A stretch of 64,000 bases of DNA from positions 1,302,001 through 1,366,000 of the forward strand of contig NZ_JUGR01000001.1 in assembly GCF_000800015.1 (NCBI RefSeq). Reading direction: 5' to 3'. Source of the DNA: Terriglobus sp. TAA 43 (GTDB lineage Bacteria > Acidobacteriota > Terriglobia > Terriglobales > Acidobacteriaceae). Shown here one piece after another: positions 1-8,514 of the stretch. The notes beneath the pieces were generated by a model that was not told where the DNA came from, did no database searches, and saw only the letters and a list, made by a program, of their open reading frames with translations. Numbering within the stretch: position 1 is the stretch's first letter; each line of letters begins with the position of its first letter. The position numbers and the translations under genes are program-made.

Positions 1-202
1 CCTCAAAAAAGATTTGGCATTGGGTAAATCCAAGATCGTGTACATGCTTGATCGTGGCTTCCGGAGAACCGTCCTTTGTGACCTTCACAACAAGCCCAAG
101 TTGAGGCACAGAAGAAGCCGCCAATGCGACGGAGGGCAAAGCTGCGCTCACCAGAGAGGTTGTGACTAGCTGAAGAAACCGGCGTCGATTCAAAGAGCCC
201 AT
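1..202 (-). CDS. Tat-exported sugar isomerase/epimerase-like TIM-barrel protein, N-terminal part
   Basis: Only the first 67 codons are in the window; the gene runs off the left edge. The start ATG (200-202) is preceded by a GGGAGAT Shine-Dalgarno (SD) sequence. The N-terminus is a twin-arginine signal: NRRRFLQL followed by a hydrophobic stretch and an Ala-x-Ala cleavage region near residue 28. The mature start (PQLGLVVKV, then HVHDLGFTQCQIFF) resembles strand 1 and helix 1 of xylose-isomerase-like sugar phosphate isomerase/epimerases. It lies 152 bp downstream of nagA on the same strand, so it may belong to the amino-sugar operon. The family call is inference from a short segment; a different TIM-barrel enzyme is possible. 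Confidence 0.7.
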   Translation of the reverse strand, partial: MGSLNRRRFLQLVTTSLVSAALPSVALAASSVPQLGLVVKVTKDGSPEATIKHVHDLGFTQCQIFFE

Positions 203-354
203 TGAGATATCTCCCGGATGAAAACAAGACTGCGGTCAACAGTAAGAATGCATCGTGCAAATGAAATAGTCAGAGACCAAACGGCTCAGGTAGAGTCGCT
301 CTGAAGTAACGACAAAACGACTAGGCGATACGTCGGCTGGTCAACGTCTCACCT

Positions 355-1503
355 TTATAGAACAATCAATTCCCCATTCAGCCATACATCGTGAAGGATG
401 AGTTCGCCAGTCCAGCGAAAGCGAATCAGATCGGCGCTGCTGCCGACCGCGATCCGGCCTCGATTGTTTACAAAACGGCCGGGAATCTCGGTCGCCATTC
501 TGAGAACTTCACTCAGCGGGCGTCCGCTCATTCGAACAGCCTTTCCTATGCACTGTGCAAGGGGAACCGTTGCTCCCGCCAGAGCGGTGGAACCGAGCAG
601 AGACAACCTTCCATCTTCGCTGAGTTCAACGTTGCCGCCAACAGGAGCGACATAGATTCCCGGCGGCATTCCAGAGAGCGCAACCATGTCAGACACAAGA
701 ATCGACTGATCAATCCCCTTCGCTCGCACCATTGCCTTGAATGTTTCGGCTGGAAGATGATGGCCATCCGCAATGAAGGATGCTGTCAGGCGATCCTCCG
801 CGAGCTGACTCCATATCGGATTCGGATGCCTGGGAAGAGTCGCAGCGAGGGCGTTTCCCAGATGAGTCGAAAGGCGGGCACCCGCCTCGACAGCACAATG
901 GATCTGATCCGTTGAGGCATGCGTATGCCCAAGCGATACGTGGATACCACGCGCTACGAGGCCAGCGATGTACTGTGCGGAGTCATCGTGGTGAGGCGAC
1001 ATCGTGACCATCCCGACGAGATCACCACAGGACTTTTGCCAACGATCGAATTCCTCCAGCGAAGGCGGGCGAACGTGCTCTTGAGGATGAGCGCCTCGAT
1101 AGCCATCCAGAGGAGAGATATGTGGCCCCTCGACATGAACAAAAGGGATGCAAGCTGCGGCCCGTTGAGAAGCTTTCCGCGCTTTTGCAATAACTTCAAG
1201 GCTGCGCAACATCATCGCCTCTGAAGCTGTAATCACGGTGGGGGCAAAGCAGGTGACACCTGTCGCAAGCATTGCGTCTACAATTTCGACGACGCCCTGC
1301 ACCATGGCCTCAGGGCCATTGAAGTCCCGACCGGCGAAACCATTTACCTGGAGATCGATGAGGCCCGCGGATATCCACAGATCGCAATCTTTGGGCCCCG
1401 GCTCGATCGATGCAATTCTGCCGTCCTTGATATGAAGGCGCACAGGTTGTCCTGTAGCGGGGTCGCGGCCGATGATCAATTCTTCCTTCACAAGACGTCC
1501 CAT
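355..1503 (-). CDS. nagA: N-acetylglucosamine-6-phosphate deacetylase
   Basis: Deacetylates GlcNAc-6-phosphate to glucosamine-6-phosphate and acetate in the cytoplasm, the step before NagB. The 382-residue length is normal for the amidohydrolase-fold NagA family. Visible metal and substrate motifs in order: HVEGPHISP (Glu125), SLGHTHAS (His193), STHLGNA (His214), FIADGHHLP (about residues 243-251) and LVSDM (Asp272, catalytic in the family). The start ATG lies 3 bp after the nagB stop codon, so the two are very likely co-transcribed and coupled. No truncation is seen. Confidence 0.96.
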   Translation of the reverse strand: MGRLVKEELIIGRDPATGQPVRLHIKDGRIASIEPGPKDCDLWISAGLIDLQVNGFAGRDFNGPEAMVQGVVEIVDAMLATGVTCFAPTVITASEAMMLRSLEVIAKARKASQRAAACIPFVHVEGPHISPLDGYRGAHPQEHVRPPSLEEFDRWQKSCGDLVGMVTMSPHHDDSAQYIAGLVARGIHVSLGHTHASTDQIHCAVEAGARLSTHLGNALAATLPRHPNPIWSQLAEDRLTASFIADGHHLPAETFKAMVRAKGIDQSILVSDMVALSGMPPGIYVAPVGGNVELSEDGRLSLLGSTALAGATVPLAQCIGKAVRMSGRPLSEVLRMATEIPGRFVNNRGRIAVGSSADLIRFRWTGELILHDVWLNGELIVL

Positions 1504-1506
1504 ACA

Positions 1507-2271
1507 TTACGTGGTCAGAAGCGAACTCGAATCGGTATCCAGATAGACGCTGCAGTTGGGATGAGTCTTGAGCGCCGTGGCCGGAAATTGTCCACTGACG
1601 GGATATTCCATCATGGCACGAACTGCTTCCGCCTTATGTCTACCGGGGACACAGCAAAAAAGCTGCTCGCCGCGAAGAAGCGATGGCACAGTAAGCGTAA
1701 TCGCTTGATGCGGCACATCGTCCAGCGTGGCGAAACACTGATCATCAACCTGCTGCTGCCTGCAGACTCCATCCAGTTCCACCACCTTCACACTCAACGG
1801 ATCATCGAGCTGTGCTGGGGGATCATTGAATGCGATATGTGCGTTCGTTCCGATTCCTAGCAACACAAAATCAATCGTGTCTTTGCCCAGCATCGTTGCA
1901 TACTCACGGCATGTCGCTTCTGGATCGTGACCAGGATTAGGATTAATCAGATGGTAGCCAGCGAGCGGGACGCGATCGAAAAAGGCCTCTCGCAACCAGT
2001 TCCCGAATCGCTGCGGTGCATCTTCAGGCAAGCCTATGTATTCATCCATATGAAACGCAGTGACACGTTGCCAATCAATGTCTGACTCAAGACGAAGTGC
2101 AGAAAGCATCTCGCCCTGTGATGGCGCTGCAGCGAAAACGATGCGCAGATGCGATTTTTGTCGCAGCTTCAAGCGAATTGCGTCAGCTATTTCTGCAGCT
2201 GCTCTTCGCCCCAGTTCCTTTCGGTCAGAGGCTATATGGACCTTCATAGAGGTTGAATGTGGGCTATTCAT
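1507..2271 (-). CDS. nagB: Glucosamine-6-phosphate deaminase
   Basis: Converts glucosamine-6-phosphate to fructose-6-phosphate and ammonia. At 254 residues it matches the family. The motif FHMDEYIG (Asp76-Glu77) and the block GIGTNAHIAFND (139-150) are visible. Compared with E. coli NagB, Asp141 is Asn143, His143 is kept as His145, and Glu148 is Asp150. The phosphate loop reads AAAPSQ rather than the enterobacterial form, so this belongs to a divergent NagB branch. The ATG overlaps the upstream symporter stop as ATGA (2268-2271), indicating translational coupling. A related amino-sugar-phosphate isomerase activity cannot be excluded. Confidence 0.9.
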   Translation of the reverse strand: MNSPHSTSMKVHIASDRKELGRRAAAEIADAIRLKLRQKSHLRIVFAAAPSQGEMLSALRLESDIDWQRVTAFHMDEYIGLPEDAPQRFGNWLREAFFDRVPLAGYHLINPNPGHDPEATCREYATMLGKDTIDFVLLGIGTNAHIAFNDPPAQLDDPLSVKVVELDGVCRQQQVDDQCFATLDDVPHQAITLTVPSLLRGEQLFCCVPGRHKAEAVRAMMEYPVSGQFPATALKTHPNCSVYLDTDSSSLLTT

Positions 2272-3815
2272 GATGCTCCGTGGCTACTCGGATTCAAGGC
2301 AGTACGGAGATCACCAGACTGTCTCTCCGATGGAGGGTTGATCGCTTCAAGGAATGCTGCGGAGTCTTTGTTTCTGGAAGGGTAGAAAACCCCAATCACG
2401 ATATACGCCAATAGCGAGACGAACAAAGGAGCACCCACCGTAACCGCATTGGCGATGTGCGCATGACTGCTGAGCCAAGGCTGCATTGCAGAAAGCTTCA
2501 AAGAAGCAAAGGCGAGGGCACCAGCGATACAGGAACCGATGGCCGCTGACGGACCACTTCTACGAAAAGGCCGTAAGAGCCCCAACAATATGGGAACAGC
2601 GATAGGCCCCAGCAATGCTCCGTACCAAAGAATGACCATTCCGATGACCCCTCCAAAGTGAGAGGAAAACAGCGCCAACACCATGCTGATAAGCAGGAAC
2701 GAGAATGTTGCAACCCTGCCAAATAAAAGCTGCTGCTTATCCGCGAATGGTCGTCCTTTCCTAAGCACGGGCATAATGTCCCGAATAATAACGGCCGACA
2801 CGGCATTGGCATCGGACGAGGTCATCGCCATCGTATGCGCGAACAAGCCCGCCAGTACAAGTCCAATCAGGCCTGATGGAAGTAGCGTCTTCGTCAGCGC
2901 AGCGTAGGACTCGGATGGGTCCTGCAGATGAGGAAAGATGACGGGAGCCGCCCACATGGGAAAGAAGAGCACCAGCGGCCAAAAAAGAAAGAGAAGAGCT
3001 GACAGTAGAGCGGACCTGCGCGCGGCGGTCGGAGTAGCCGATGCAAGAAACCTCTGTGCCAGACTCCAGCTGCCGCCGTTGTACGACAAAGCATTCACGA
3101 AGAAATAAGTAGCGGCAAAGATAACGGTATAGTCGCCGTGGAATGGCTTATGGTGATCGGGCGGAAGAAGATGCCATATTTGCCAGACCGAACTGACACC
3201 ACCCAGCTTAATCAGCGTCGCAACAAGCATAGAAACGCCCGCAATGAACTGAATAACGAATTGGCTCAGGTCGGTAAGAGCATCTGCCCAGAGTCCACCC
3301 ATAACGGAATAGAATGCCGTTACGCTGCCGGTCAGAATGACTCCCCAAAGCAGAGGCACTCCTGCGAAGGCATGAAGCAGGATCGCGGAGGCACTCCATT
3401 TTGCCCCCACATCGAAGACTTTGAGAATTGCCCCGCTCCACCCCAGAAGCTGCTGGGTCGGCAGATCGTAGCGCACCTTCAGATATTCGAGAGGCGAGAT
3501 GACATGAAACTGCTGCCTCATTCGAACCCAGCGTCCCGGGAAGATGGGCATTCCGAAGAGCAATGCAAGAGAGATTGAGGCCGCCCACCAAAAATATACG
3601 GTGATTCCAGACGTGTAAGCCAAAGCGGCGTAGCCGACGAAGACAGCGGAACTGTATCCGGACATATGGTGCGAAATGCCTGAGAGCCACCAGGGCATCT
3701 CACCGCCAGCGGTAAAGAAATCGCTGGCATTCACGACACGCTTTCGTGCCCAATAGCCAACAATCATCATCAGAGCGAAGTAGGCCACGAGCACTACCCA
3801 CGCAAAGAAGCCCAT
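2268..3815 (-). CDS. Sodium:solute symporter (SSS family), probable amino-sugar importer
   Basis: A 515-residue integral membrane protein with about 13 hydrophobic segments, typical of the SSS/SLC5 family. The N-terminal YFALMMIVGYWARKR, the FFTAGGEMPWWLSGIS segment and the following SGYSSAVFVG stretch are characteristic of SSS first and second helices. It is the first gene of a minus-strand operon with nagB (4-bp overlap) and nagA, so it probably brings in GlcNAc, a chitobiose-type sugar or a sialic acid with sodium. The substrate is inferred from context only. No regulator is encoded next to it. Confidence 0.88.
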   Translation of the reverse strand: MGFFAWVVLVAYFALMMIVGYWARKRVVNASDFFTAGGEMPWWLSGISHHMSGYSSAVFVGYAALAYTSGITVYFWWAASISLALLFGMPIFPGRWVRMRQQFHVISPLEYLKVRYDLPTQQLLGWSGAILKVFDVGAKWSASAILLHAFAGVPLLWGVILTGSVTAFYSVMGGLWADALTDLSQFVIQFIAGVSMLVATLIKLGGVSSVWQIWHLLPPDHHKPFHGDYTVIFAATYFFVNALSYNGGSWSLAQRFLASATPTAARRSALLSALLFLFWPLVLFFPMWAAPVIFPHLQDPSESYAALTKTLLPSGLIGLVLAGLFAHTMAMTSSDANAVSAVIIRDIMPVLRKGRPFADKQQLLFGRVATFSFLLISMVLALFSSHFGGVIGMVILWYGALLGPIAVPILLGLLRPFRRSGPSAAIGSCIAGALAFASLKLSAMQPWLSSHAHIANAVTVGAPLFVSLLAYIVIGVFYPSRNKDSAAFLEAINPPSERQSGDLRTALNPSSHGAS

Positions 3816-3996
3816 CAGTTTTTACTCTCAGGTGGCATGGAGAAAATATCTCATGCAAGGGGCTGCGTCTTCGTCGACGGTGTTGCGATTCGGAACATTC
3901 GATGAAGCACACTGTTAACAGAACGTCCTGCGTCCTTGGTAACTATCGGAAGTTCACTGCATCGATCACACTGAACTTGAACACAGACCTGGGAGA

Positions 3997-4028
3997 AGGC
4001 GGCTCCGCGGAGTCGCCTCTTTTTTTGT
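3997..4028 (+). terminator. Orphan Rho-independent terminator
   Basis: The inverted repeat AGGCGGCTCC / GGAGTCGCCT (one G-T pair, tiny loop) is followed at once by a run of seven T on the plus strand. There is no plus-strand gene upstream; the next gene starts 370 bp downstream. It may end a short non-coding transcript. Confidence 0.6.
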
Positions 4029-4382
4029 TTCTCAACACGCCCTCATCGGTTAAGCTCAAAGCTAGCCAGCACAGGTACCGCAGCAGAGACTGCTCAAAGG
4101 CAGCGCGCGCGGAAGCCATGACGAGGGATGACTCACACCAGGTCTGTGAACTTTCATCTCTCGTTCGCTCGGCCTCCTCTTCATACGTCTCTCTCCGCCA
4201 TCCGACCGCTATACGCGATCTAGAAACTGCACCTCGTCTACGGCGAAGTCCAGACCACCGTGCTTATGGTGGAATCGGTCAATCGTCACCCAAACAGCAA
4301 TGAGCTGAGCCAAGCGATCATAGATCGGTCCAAGCTATGGCCGCTCACAAGGTGGGTCCTTGCTAGTCTAAGAAGCAGGATT

Positions 4383-4388
4383 GGGAGG
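4383..4388 (+). promoter_or_regulatory. Shine-Dalgarno sequence deciding a CTG start
   Basis: A consensus GGGAGG lies 8 nt before the CTG at 4397, while the first ATG (4421) has no SD at a usable distance. Confidence 0.65.
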
Positions 4389-4396
4389 TCGCCGTA

Positions 4397-5317
4397 CTGT
4401 TCTACAAAAGTCTTGTTCCGATGATCGCGTTCAGTCTCTTGGCGAGTGCTTCTCCCACGGCACTCCTGGCTCAGAGCAATGAGGAAGACACCGCGGTGTC
4501 GGACGAAAGTAAGGCAGCCCCCAAAACGCCGAGCAAAGTCGCGCGTTTCTGGCATGCATGGGCGAGCATGGCAACAGCGACTCAGGCCAAACAACCGTCC
4601 TGGGCCGTGCCGCTGGTCAGCCCGTTCCCAATGCTTGCGCAGGTGTATCGCTCCGACTTCACGCGCCAACTCACTTCCGCAGGCACGACAACATGGAGTT
4701 ATGGTGCAGGCAAGGGATTCAATCTGATCCCGGCGCCGAATATGCAAGTGGACATCTATCCCCCTCCCTACTTCCAGCGCAACAGTACGACCGCATCCGA
4801 CGGATGGGGCGATGTAGGCCTGCTCTACAAGTACCGCCTCGCAGCACGACCGGAAACGAAGGGCAACTACATCGTCAGCGCACAGCTCGGCGCTTCGCTT
4901 CCAACAGGCCAGCATAAGAATGGCGCCAAATACGCAACGGTGTCACCAACGATCCTGGGCGGCAAAGGATTCGGTCGGCGGTGGAGTGTCTTGAGTTCGT
5001 TGGGCGCCACGCTGCCCACCTCGCAAGCGGCCTCAGAGGGGCGGACGGTCCACTTCAACTCTGTGCTTGAATTTCGAGCCGCGAAGTTGCTCACCATGGA
5101 GCTCGAAGATAACGCAAGCTTCTTTCATGGTGGACCCAACGATGGCCGACTTCAGAACTTCATCACTCCAGGAATTCTGCTTGGTCGAATCAAGTTTTTC
5201 CCGAATCAACAAGGAAGCCGAACCGGGCTTGTGTTGGGAGCTGGCATGCAATTCGCCACTTCATCCTGGCATAGCTATGACCACAACATCGTCTTGAGCG
5301 CTCGCTTCGCGTTCTGA
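4397..5317 (+). CDS. Outer-membrane beta-barrel protein, transporter-like, probable CTG start
   Basis: Secreted protein of about 306 residues with alternating hydrophobic strands (GDVGLLYKYRLA, YIVSAQLGASLPTG, GLVLGAGMQFA) and a C-terminal phenylalanine (SARFAF), the signature of outer-membrane barrels. It resembles the putative phenol-degradation MetA-pathway barrel family; the substrate is unknown. I place the start at CTG 4397: it has a perfect GGGAGG at 8-nt spacing and adds FYKSLVP, giving the signal peptide a lysine. From ATG 4421 the signal would be uncharged and without SD. An in-frame TAG at 4364 excludes longer starts, and no ATG, GTG or TTG lies between. A likely paralogue of the same kind sits at 20910-21893. 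Confidence 0.75.
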   Translation: MFYKSLVPMIAFSLLASASPTALLAQSNEEDTAVSDESKAAPKTPSKVARFWHAWASMATATQAKQPSWAVPLVSPFPMLAQVYRSDFTRQLTSAGTTTWSYGAGKGFNLIPAPNMQVDIYPPPYFQRNSTTASDGWGDVGLLYKYRLAARPETKGNYIVSAQLGASLPTGQHKNGAKYATVSPTILGGKGFGRRWSVLSSLGATLPTSQAASEGRTVHFNSVLEFRAAKLLTMELEDNASFFHGGPNDGRLQNFITPGILLGRIKFFPNQQGSRTGLVLGAGMQFATSSWHSYDHNIVLSARFAF

Positions 5318-5472
5318 ACTCGGTGGGGGCTGATACAAGGCAACGTGTAAATCAGCCGGAATTACCCAGCGCTACGCAGAATTTTGAAGATAGGCCCATC
5401 GAAAGGCTCACAATCAGTCGAGAATGCCAATCATCGTGGCATTTATCGTTCTCGTAAGTTGTTGAGGAGTGG

Positions 5473-5547
<75 letters not shown>

Positions 5548-5653
5548 TCAGTGTTGAACGAGGTGCCGGAGGGCGGGCTCCGGCTCAACTCGCATTCCCT
5601 TTATAACAAACAAGCGCGCTGAGGTCAAAGGCGCCGCCCCTCTCCCGACCTGT

Positions 5654-6403
5654 TCAGGGATACAACACAACAGCGATGTTGTAAGTGGCAAAACTGGATT
5701 TAGTTTTCATGTCACATGCGCCAATTGCTGCGCTGGAGAATCCACCCTGTGCGATGCGCGTGGTCAACTGTGCCGGTAAGTGATTCAGGTCGGTAGAGGT
5801 AAAGCGCATTACGAATGCGGGCCTATCTCCCGCATATCCAGAGGACTGCCTACATGTGGCGCGTGCCGCGTCACTAGCCTCTACGCTGGAAGCTCCAGCG
5901 GCGGATACAAGCTGTGCCACCTGTGTCTCTTGCTGGCGATAGGAGAGCGGCTGCACGTCGCGTGCGAAGTCCTCTACTCCCCACATCTGTCGTCCGGAAA
6001 CAACCACCGAAATGCCGATCGAGTTCACCTGCGGATCGAGAATGTTGTCACGGTGACGCGGCGAGTTCATCAACGCTGTGTGCATTTCCAGAATCGACGT
6101 GCTGGTAGCCACATTTTCTGCAACACGAGAAAATCGCGATCCGGAAGCAGCTGCGCGCTCTGCGAGCCCAGGCTCACCTTGAAACTGGTGTGAGATCGCC
6201 TGTGAAGACCGCATGCGGAACGCGTGCTCCTGCGCTGCGTGGGTCAGGGTTGGATTCCATGTCACCGACGGCAAACCCGCAGCAGCACGTTCCGCGTTGA
6301 TCGCTTGAAACAAGTATTGTTCTGCGACTGTGTGTTGTGCCGTAGCGCTACGGCACAACATCACAAACATCAACAGCAGAACCGTTCTAACCCGCCAACT
6401 CAC
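5654..6403 (-). CDS. Secreted CAP (SCP/PR1) domain protein
   Basis: Exported protein of about 249 residues with a CAP domain at roughly residues 28-150: FQAINAERAAAGLP, AQEHAFRMR, AENVA, HRDNILDP and IGISVVVSG follow family order. The role of bacterial CAP proteins is mostly unknown. I start it at GTG 6401-6403, 9 nt after GGGAGG; this gives a clean signal peptide (MSWRVRTVLLLMFVM, cleavage after ATA). The longer ATG frame (6466) would lie deep inside fcl. Even so it overlaps the fcl end by 17 bp, so it is likely in the fucose operon. The C-terminal 100 residues have no recognised domain. A 28-bp perfect palindrome lies in the signal-peptide codons. Confidence 0.85.
   Translation of the reverse strand: MSWRVRTVLLLMFVMLCRSATAQHTVAEQYLFQAINAERAAAGLPSVTWNPTLTHAAQEHAFRMRSSQAISHQFQGEPGLAERAAASGSRFSRVAENVATSTSILEMHTALMNSPRHRDNILDPQVNSIGISVVVSGRQMWGVEDFARDVQPLSYRQQETQVAQLVSAAGASSVEASDAARATCRQSSGYAGDRPAFVMRFTSTDLNHLPAQLTTRIAQGGFSSAAIGACDMKTKSSFATYNIAVVLYP
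6333..6360. repeat. Perfect 28-bp palindrome inside coding sequence
   Basis: The half-site TGTTGTGCCGTAGC is followed directly by its exact reverse complement, centred between 6346 and 6347. It encodes the end of the CAP protein signal peptide (MLCRSATAQH). In RNA it would form a very stable hairpin about 40-70 nt after the start codon. Confidence 0.9.
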
Positions 6404-7358
6404 CTCGCACAGCCTCCCACGTACGCCGAATCCCCTCTTCCAGTTCGACGCTGTGCTTCCAACCAAGGCTGTGAATCAGTGAAACGTCCATCAGCTTGCG
6501 CGGTGTGCCATCTGGCTTCGAGGGGTCGAAGCGCAACACTCCTTTGAACCCCAAAACACGCGCAACAGTTTCGGCCAGCTCACGGATTGTTACATCCTCG
6601 CCCGTGCCAATGTTGATTAACGGCGGAGTATCTTCGCGCAACAGCTTCGCATATTCATCCGCAGGCAGATTCAGCAGATACGCACAAGCTTCGGCCAGGT
6701 CGTCGGAATACAGCAGTTCGCGCTTCGGCGTACCGCTGCCCCACACTTCCACTGTTTCCGCGCCGTCTTTGATGGCCTGCGCCGTCTTGCGAATCAAAGC
6801 TGGCAATACATGCGAGTTCTTCAGATCGAAGTTGTCATTCGGCCCATAGAGATTCGTCGGCATGGCCGCGAGATACTTCGTGCCAAACTGGCGGTTGTAC
6901 GACCAGCACATCTCAATGCCTGCAATCTTCGCCAGCGCATACGCCCGGTTTGTCGGTTCCAATGGTCCCGTCAGCAGGCAGCTTTCGGGCATGGGCTGCG
7001 GCGCCATCTTGGGGTAAATGCAGCTCGACCCCAGGAACAGCAACCGATCAACATCCGTGGCATAACAGGCTTCGATCACGCTGTTCTGAATCTTCAGATT
7101 GTCGTGGATGAAGTCGGCCGGATAGGTGTTGTTGGCCAGAATGCCACCCACCTTTGCCGCCGCCAACACTACAAACTGTGGCTTCGTCTCCTGAAAGAAA
7201 CGTAGAACTGCTTCCGCATCCTGCAGATCCAGTTCCGCACGCGAACGTGTCAGAACTTTCGTGTACCCCAGCCGTTCCAATTCGCGCACAATCGCCGAAC
7301 CCACCAGGCCACGATGGCCTGCAATAAAGATGGGCGCGTCCTTCGGCATGTAGGCCAT
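6387..7358 (-). CDS. fcl: GDP-L-fucose synthase
   Basis: Epimerase-reductase that turns GDP-4-keto-6-deoxymannose into GDP-L-fucose with NADPH. The 323-residue length is standard. The Rossmann motif GHRGLVGSA is at the N-terminus, the catalytic YALAK near residue 137 and the SSCIYPK segment near residue 110. The ATG has GGGAG 8 nt upstream and lies 2 bp after the gmd stop, so the pair is one operon. The product would feed fucosylation of exopolysaccharide or LPS. Confidence 0.96.
   Translation of the reverse strand: MAYMPKDAPIFIAGHRGLVGSAIVRELERLGYTKVLTRSRAELDLQDAEAVLRFFQETKPQFVVLAAAKVGGILANNTYPADFIHDNLKIQNSVIEACYATDVDRLLFLGSSCIYPKMAPQPMPESCLLTGPLEPTNRAYALAKIAGIEMCWSYNRQFGTKYLAAMPTNLYGPNDNFDLKNSHVLPALIRKTAQAIKDGAETVEVWGSGTPKRELLYSDDLAEACAYLLNLPADEYAKLLREDTPPLINIGTGEDVTIRELAETVARVLGFKGVLRFDPSKPDGTPRKLMDVSLIHSLGWKHSVELEEGIRRTWEAVRGELAG
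6413..6418 (-). promoter_or_regulatory. Shine-Dalgarno sequence deciding a GTG start
   Basis: GGGAGG on the minus strand, 9 nt before GTG 6403, inside the last codons of fcl. Confidence 0.7.
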
Positions 7359-7360
7359 GA

Positions 7361-8455
7361 CTAGGTCTCCCGCACGTTGAAGGGCTTATAGCCGTGTTCC
7401 ATCACCAGAGCATCGCGTTTGGCTGCGGAGTAATCGGCCTCGATCATCTCGCGCACCAGTTCATCGAAGCTCGTACGCGGTACCCATCCCAGTTCATTCT
7501 TCGCTTTGGACGGATCACCGAGAAGCGTCTCCACTTCCGTGGGACGGAAGTAGCGAGGATCAACAGCTACGATCGTCTTGCCTGTAGCCTTATCGACAGC
7601 CTTCTCATCCACGCCGCTGCCAGACCATTCCAGGTCCATCTCCAGCAACTCGGCGCAGCGCTTCACGAAGTCGCGCACGCTGTACTGGACACCTGTTGCG
7701 ATCACAAAATCCTGCGGCTTCTCCTGCTGCAGCATCAGCCACTGCATCTCGATGTAGTCGCGTGCGTGTCCCCAGTCGCGCTTGGCGTCCATGTTGCCCA
7801 GGAACAGCGCGTCCTGCAGGCCAGCCTTGATACGCGCCATACCACGCGTAATTTTGCGCGTTACAAACGTCTCGCCACGCATGGGCGATTCGTGATTGAA
7901 CAAGATGCCGTTGCACGCATAGATGCCATAGGCTTCGCGATAATTCACCACAATCCAGTAGCCATACATCTTGGCCACGGCATAGGGCGAACGTGGATAA
8001 AACGGCGTGGTTTCCTTCTGCGGAATCTCCTGCACAAGGCCGTAGAGTTCGCTGGTGCTTGCCTGATAAAACTTTGTCTTTTTCTCGAGTCCGAGGATGC
8101 GGATCGCTTCCAGCAGGCGCAGTACACCAAGCGCATCCGAGTTTGCCGTGTACTCAGGCTCCTCAAACGAGACAGCCACATGTGACTGGGCAGCCAGGTT
8201 ATAAATCTCGTCGGGCTGCACCTTCTGCACAATGTGAATCAGCGACGACGAATCCGTCATGTCGCCATAATGCAGGATGAAGTTGCGATGCTGCTGGTGC
8301 GGATCTTCGTAGATGTGATCGATACGAGCCGTGTTGAAAAGTGACGTGCGACGTTTGATGCCGTGCACTTCATAGCCCTTCTTCAGCAGAAACTCTGCAA
8401 GATAGGCGCCATCCTGTCCAGTTACACCAGTGATAAGAGCTTTTTTCAACGTCAT
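7361..8455 (-). CDS. gmd: GDP-mannose 4,6-dehydratase
   Basis: First committed step to GDP-L-fucose, converting GDP-mannose to GDP-4-keto-6-deoxymannose. The 364-residue length fits. [15 protein letters not shown] (NADP binding) opens the protein; STSELYG and [10 protein letters not shown] carry the catalytic Ser/Thr, Tyr and Lys; RDWGHARDY and [12 protein letters not shown] are typical Gmd blocks. It is followed by fcl after 2 bp and preceded by the glycosyltransferase at 59 bp. Confidence 0.97.
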   Translation of the reverse strand: MTLKKALITGVTGQDGAYLAEFLLKKGYEVHGIKRRTSLFNTARIDHIYEDPHQQHRNFILHYGDMTDSSSLIHIVQKVQPDEIYNLAAQSHVAVSFEEPEYTANSDALGVLRLLEAIRILGLEKKTKFYQASTSELYGLVQEIPQKETTPFYPRSPYAVAKMYGYWIVVNYREAYGIYACNGILFNHESPMRGETFVTRKITRGMARIKAGLQDALFLGNMDAKRDWGHARDYIEMQWLMLQQEKPQDFVIATGVQYSVRDFVKRCAELLEMDLEWSGSGVDEKAVDKATGKTIVAVDPRYFRPTEVETLLGDPSKAKNELGWVPRTSFDELVREMIEADYSAAKRDALVMEHGYKPFNVRET

Positions 8456-8514
8456 TCCTTTTCAAGGTTGCAGTGGTTTTTTGAGGTCTCTATGCGGACC
8501 GCTTATTGTTCAGT

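Larger units (their letters stand above)
3816..4396. other. Intergenic region between divergent genes, no coding sequence seen
   Basis: This 581-bp stretch separates the minus-strand symporter operon from the plus-strand barrel gene. Open frames across it have no family resemblance, no SD and poor composition. It should hold both promoters. It also contains a plus-strand terminator-like hairpin at 3997-4028 that belongs to no annotated gene. Confidence 0.6.

Noticed and set aside
7394-8185. 263-codon plus-strand frame
   Set aside because: Antisense to gmd, which is highly conserved.
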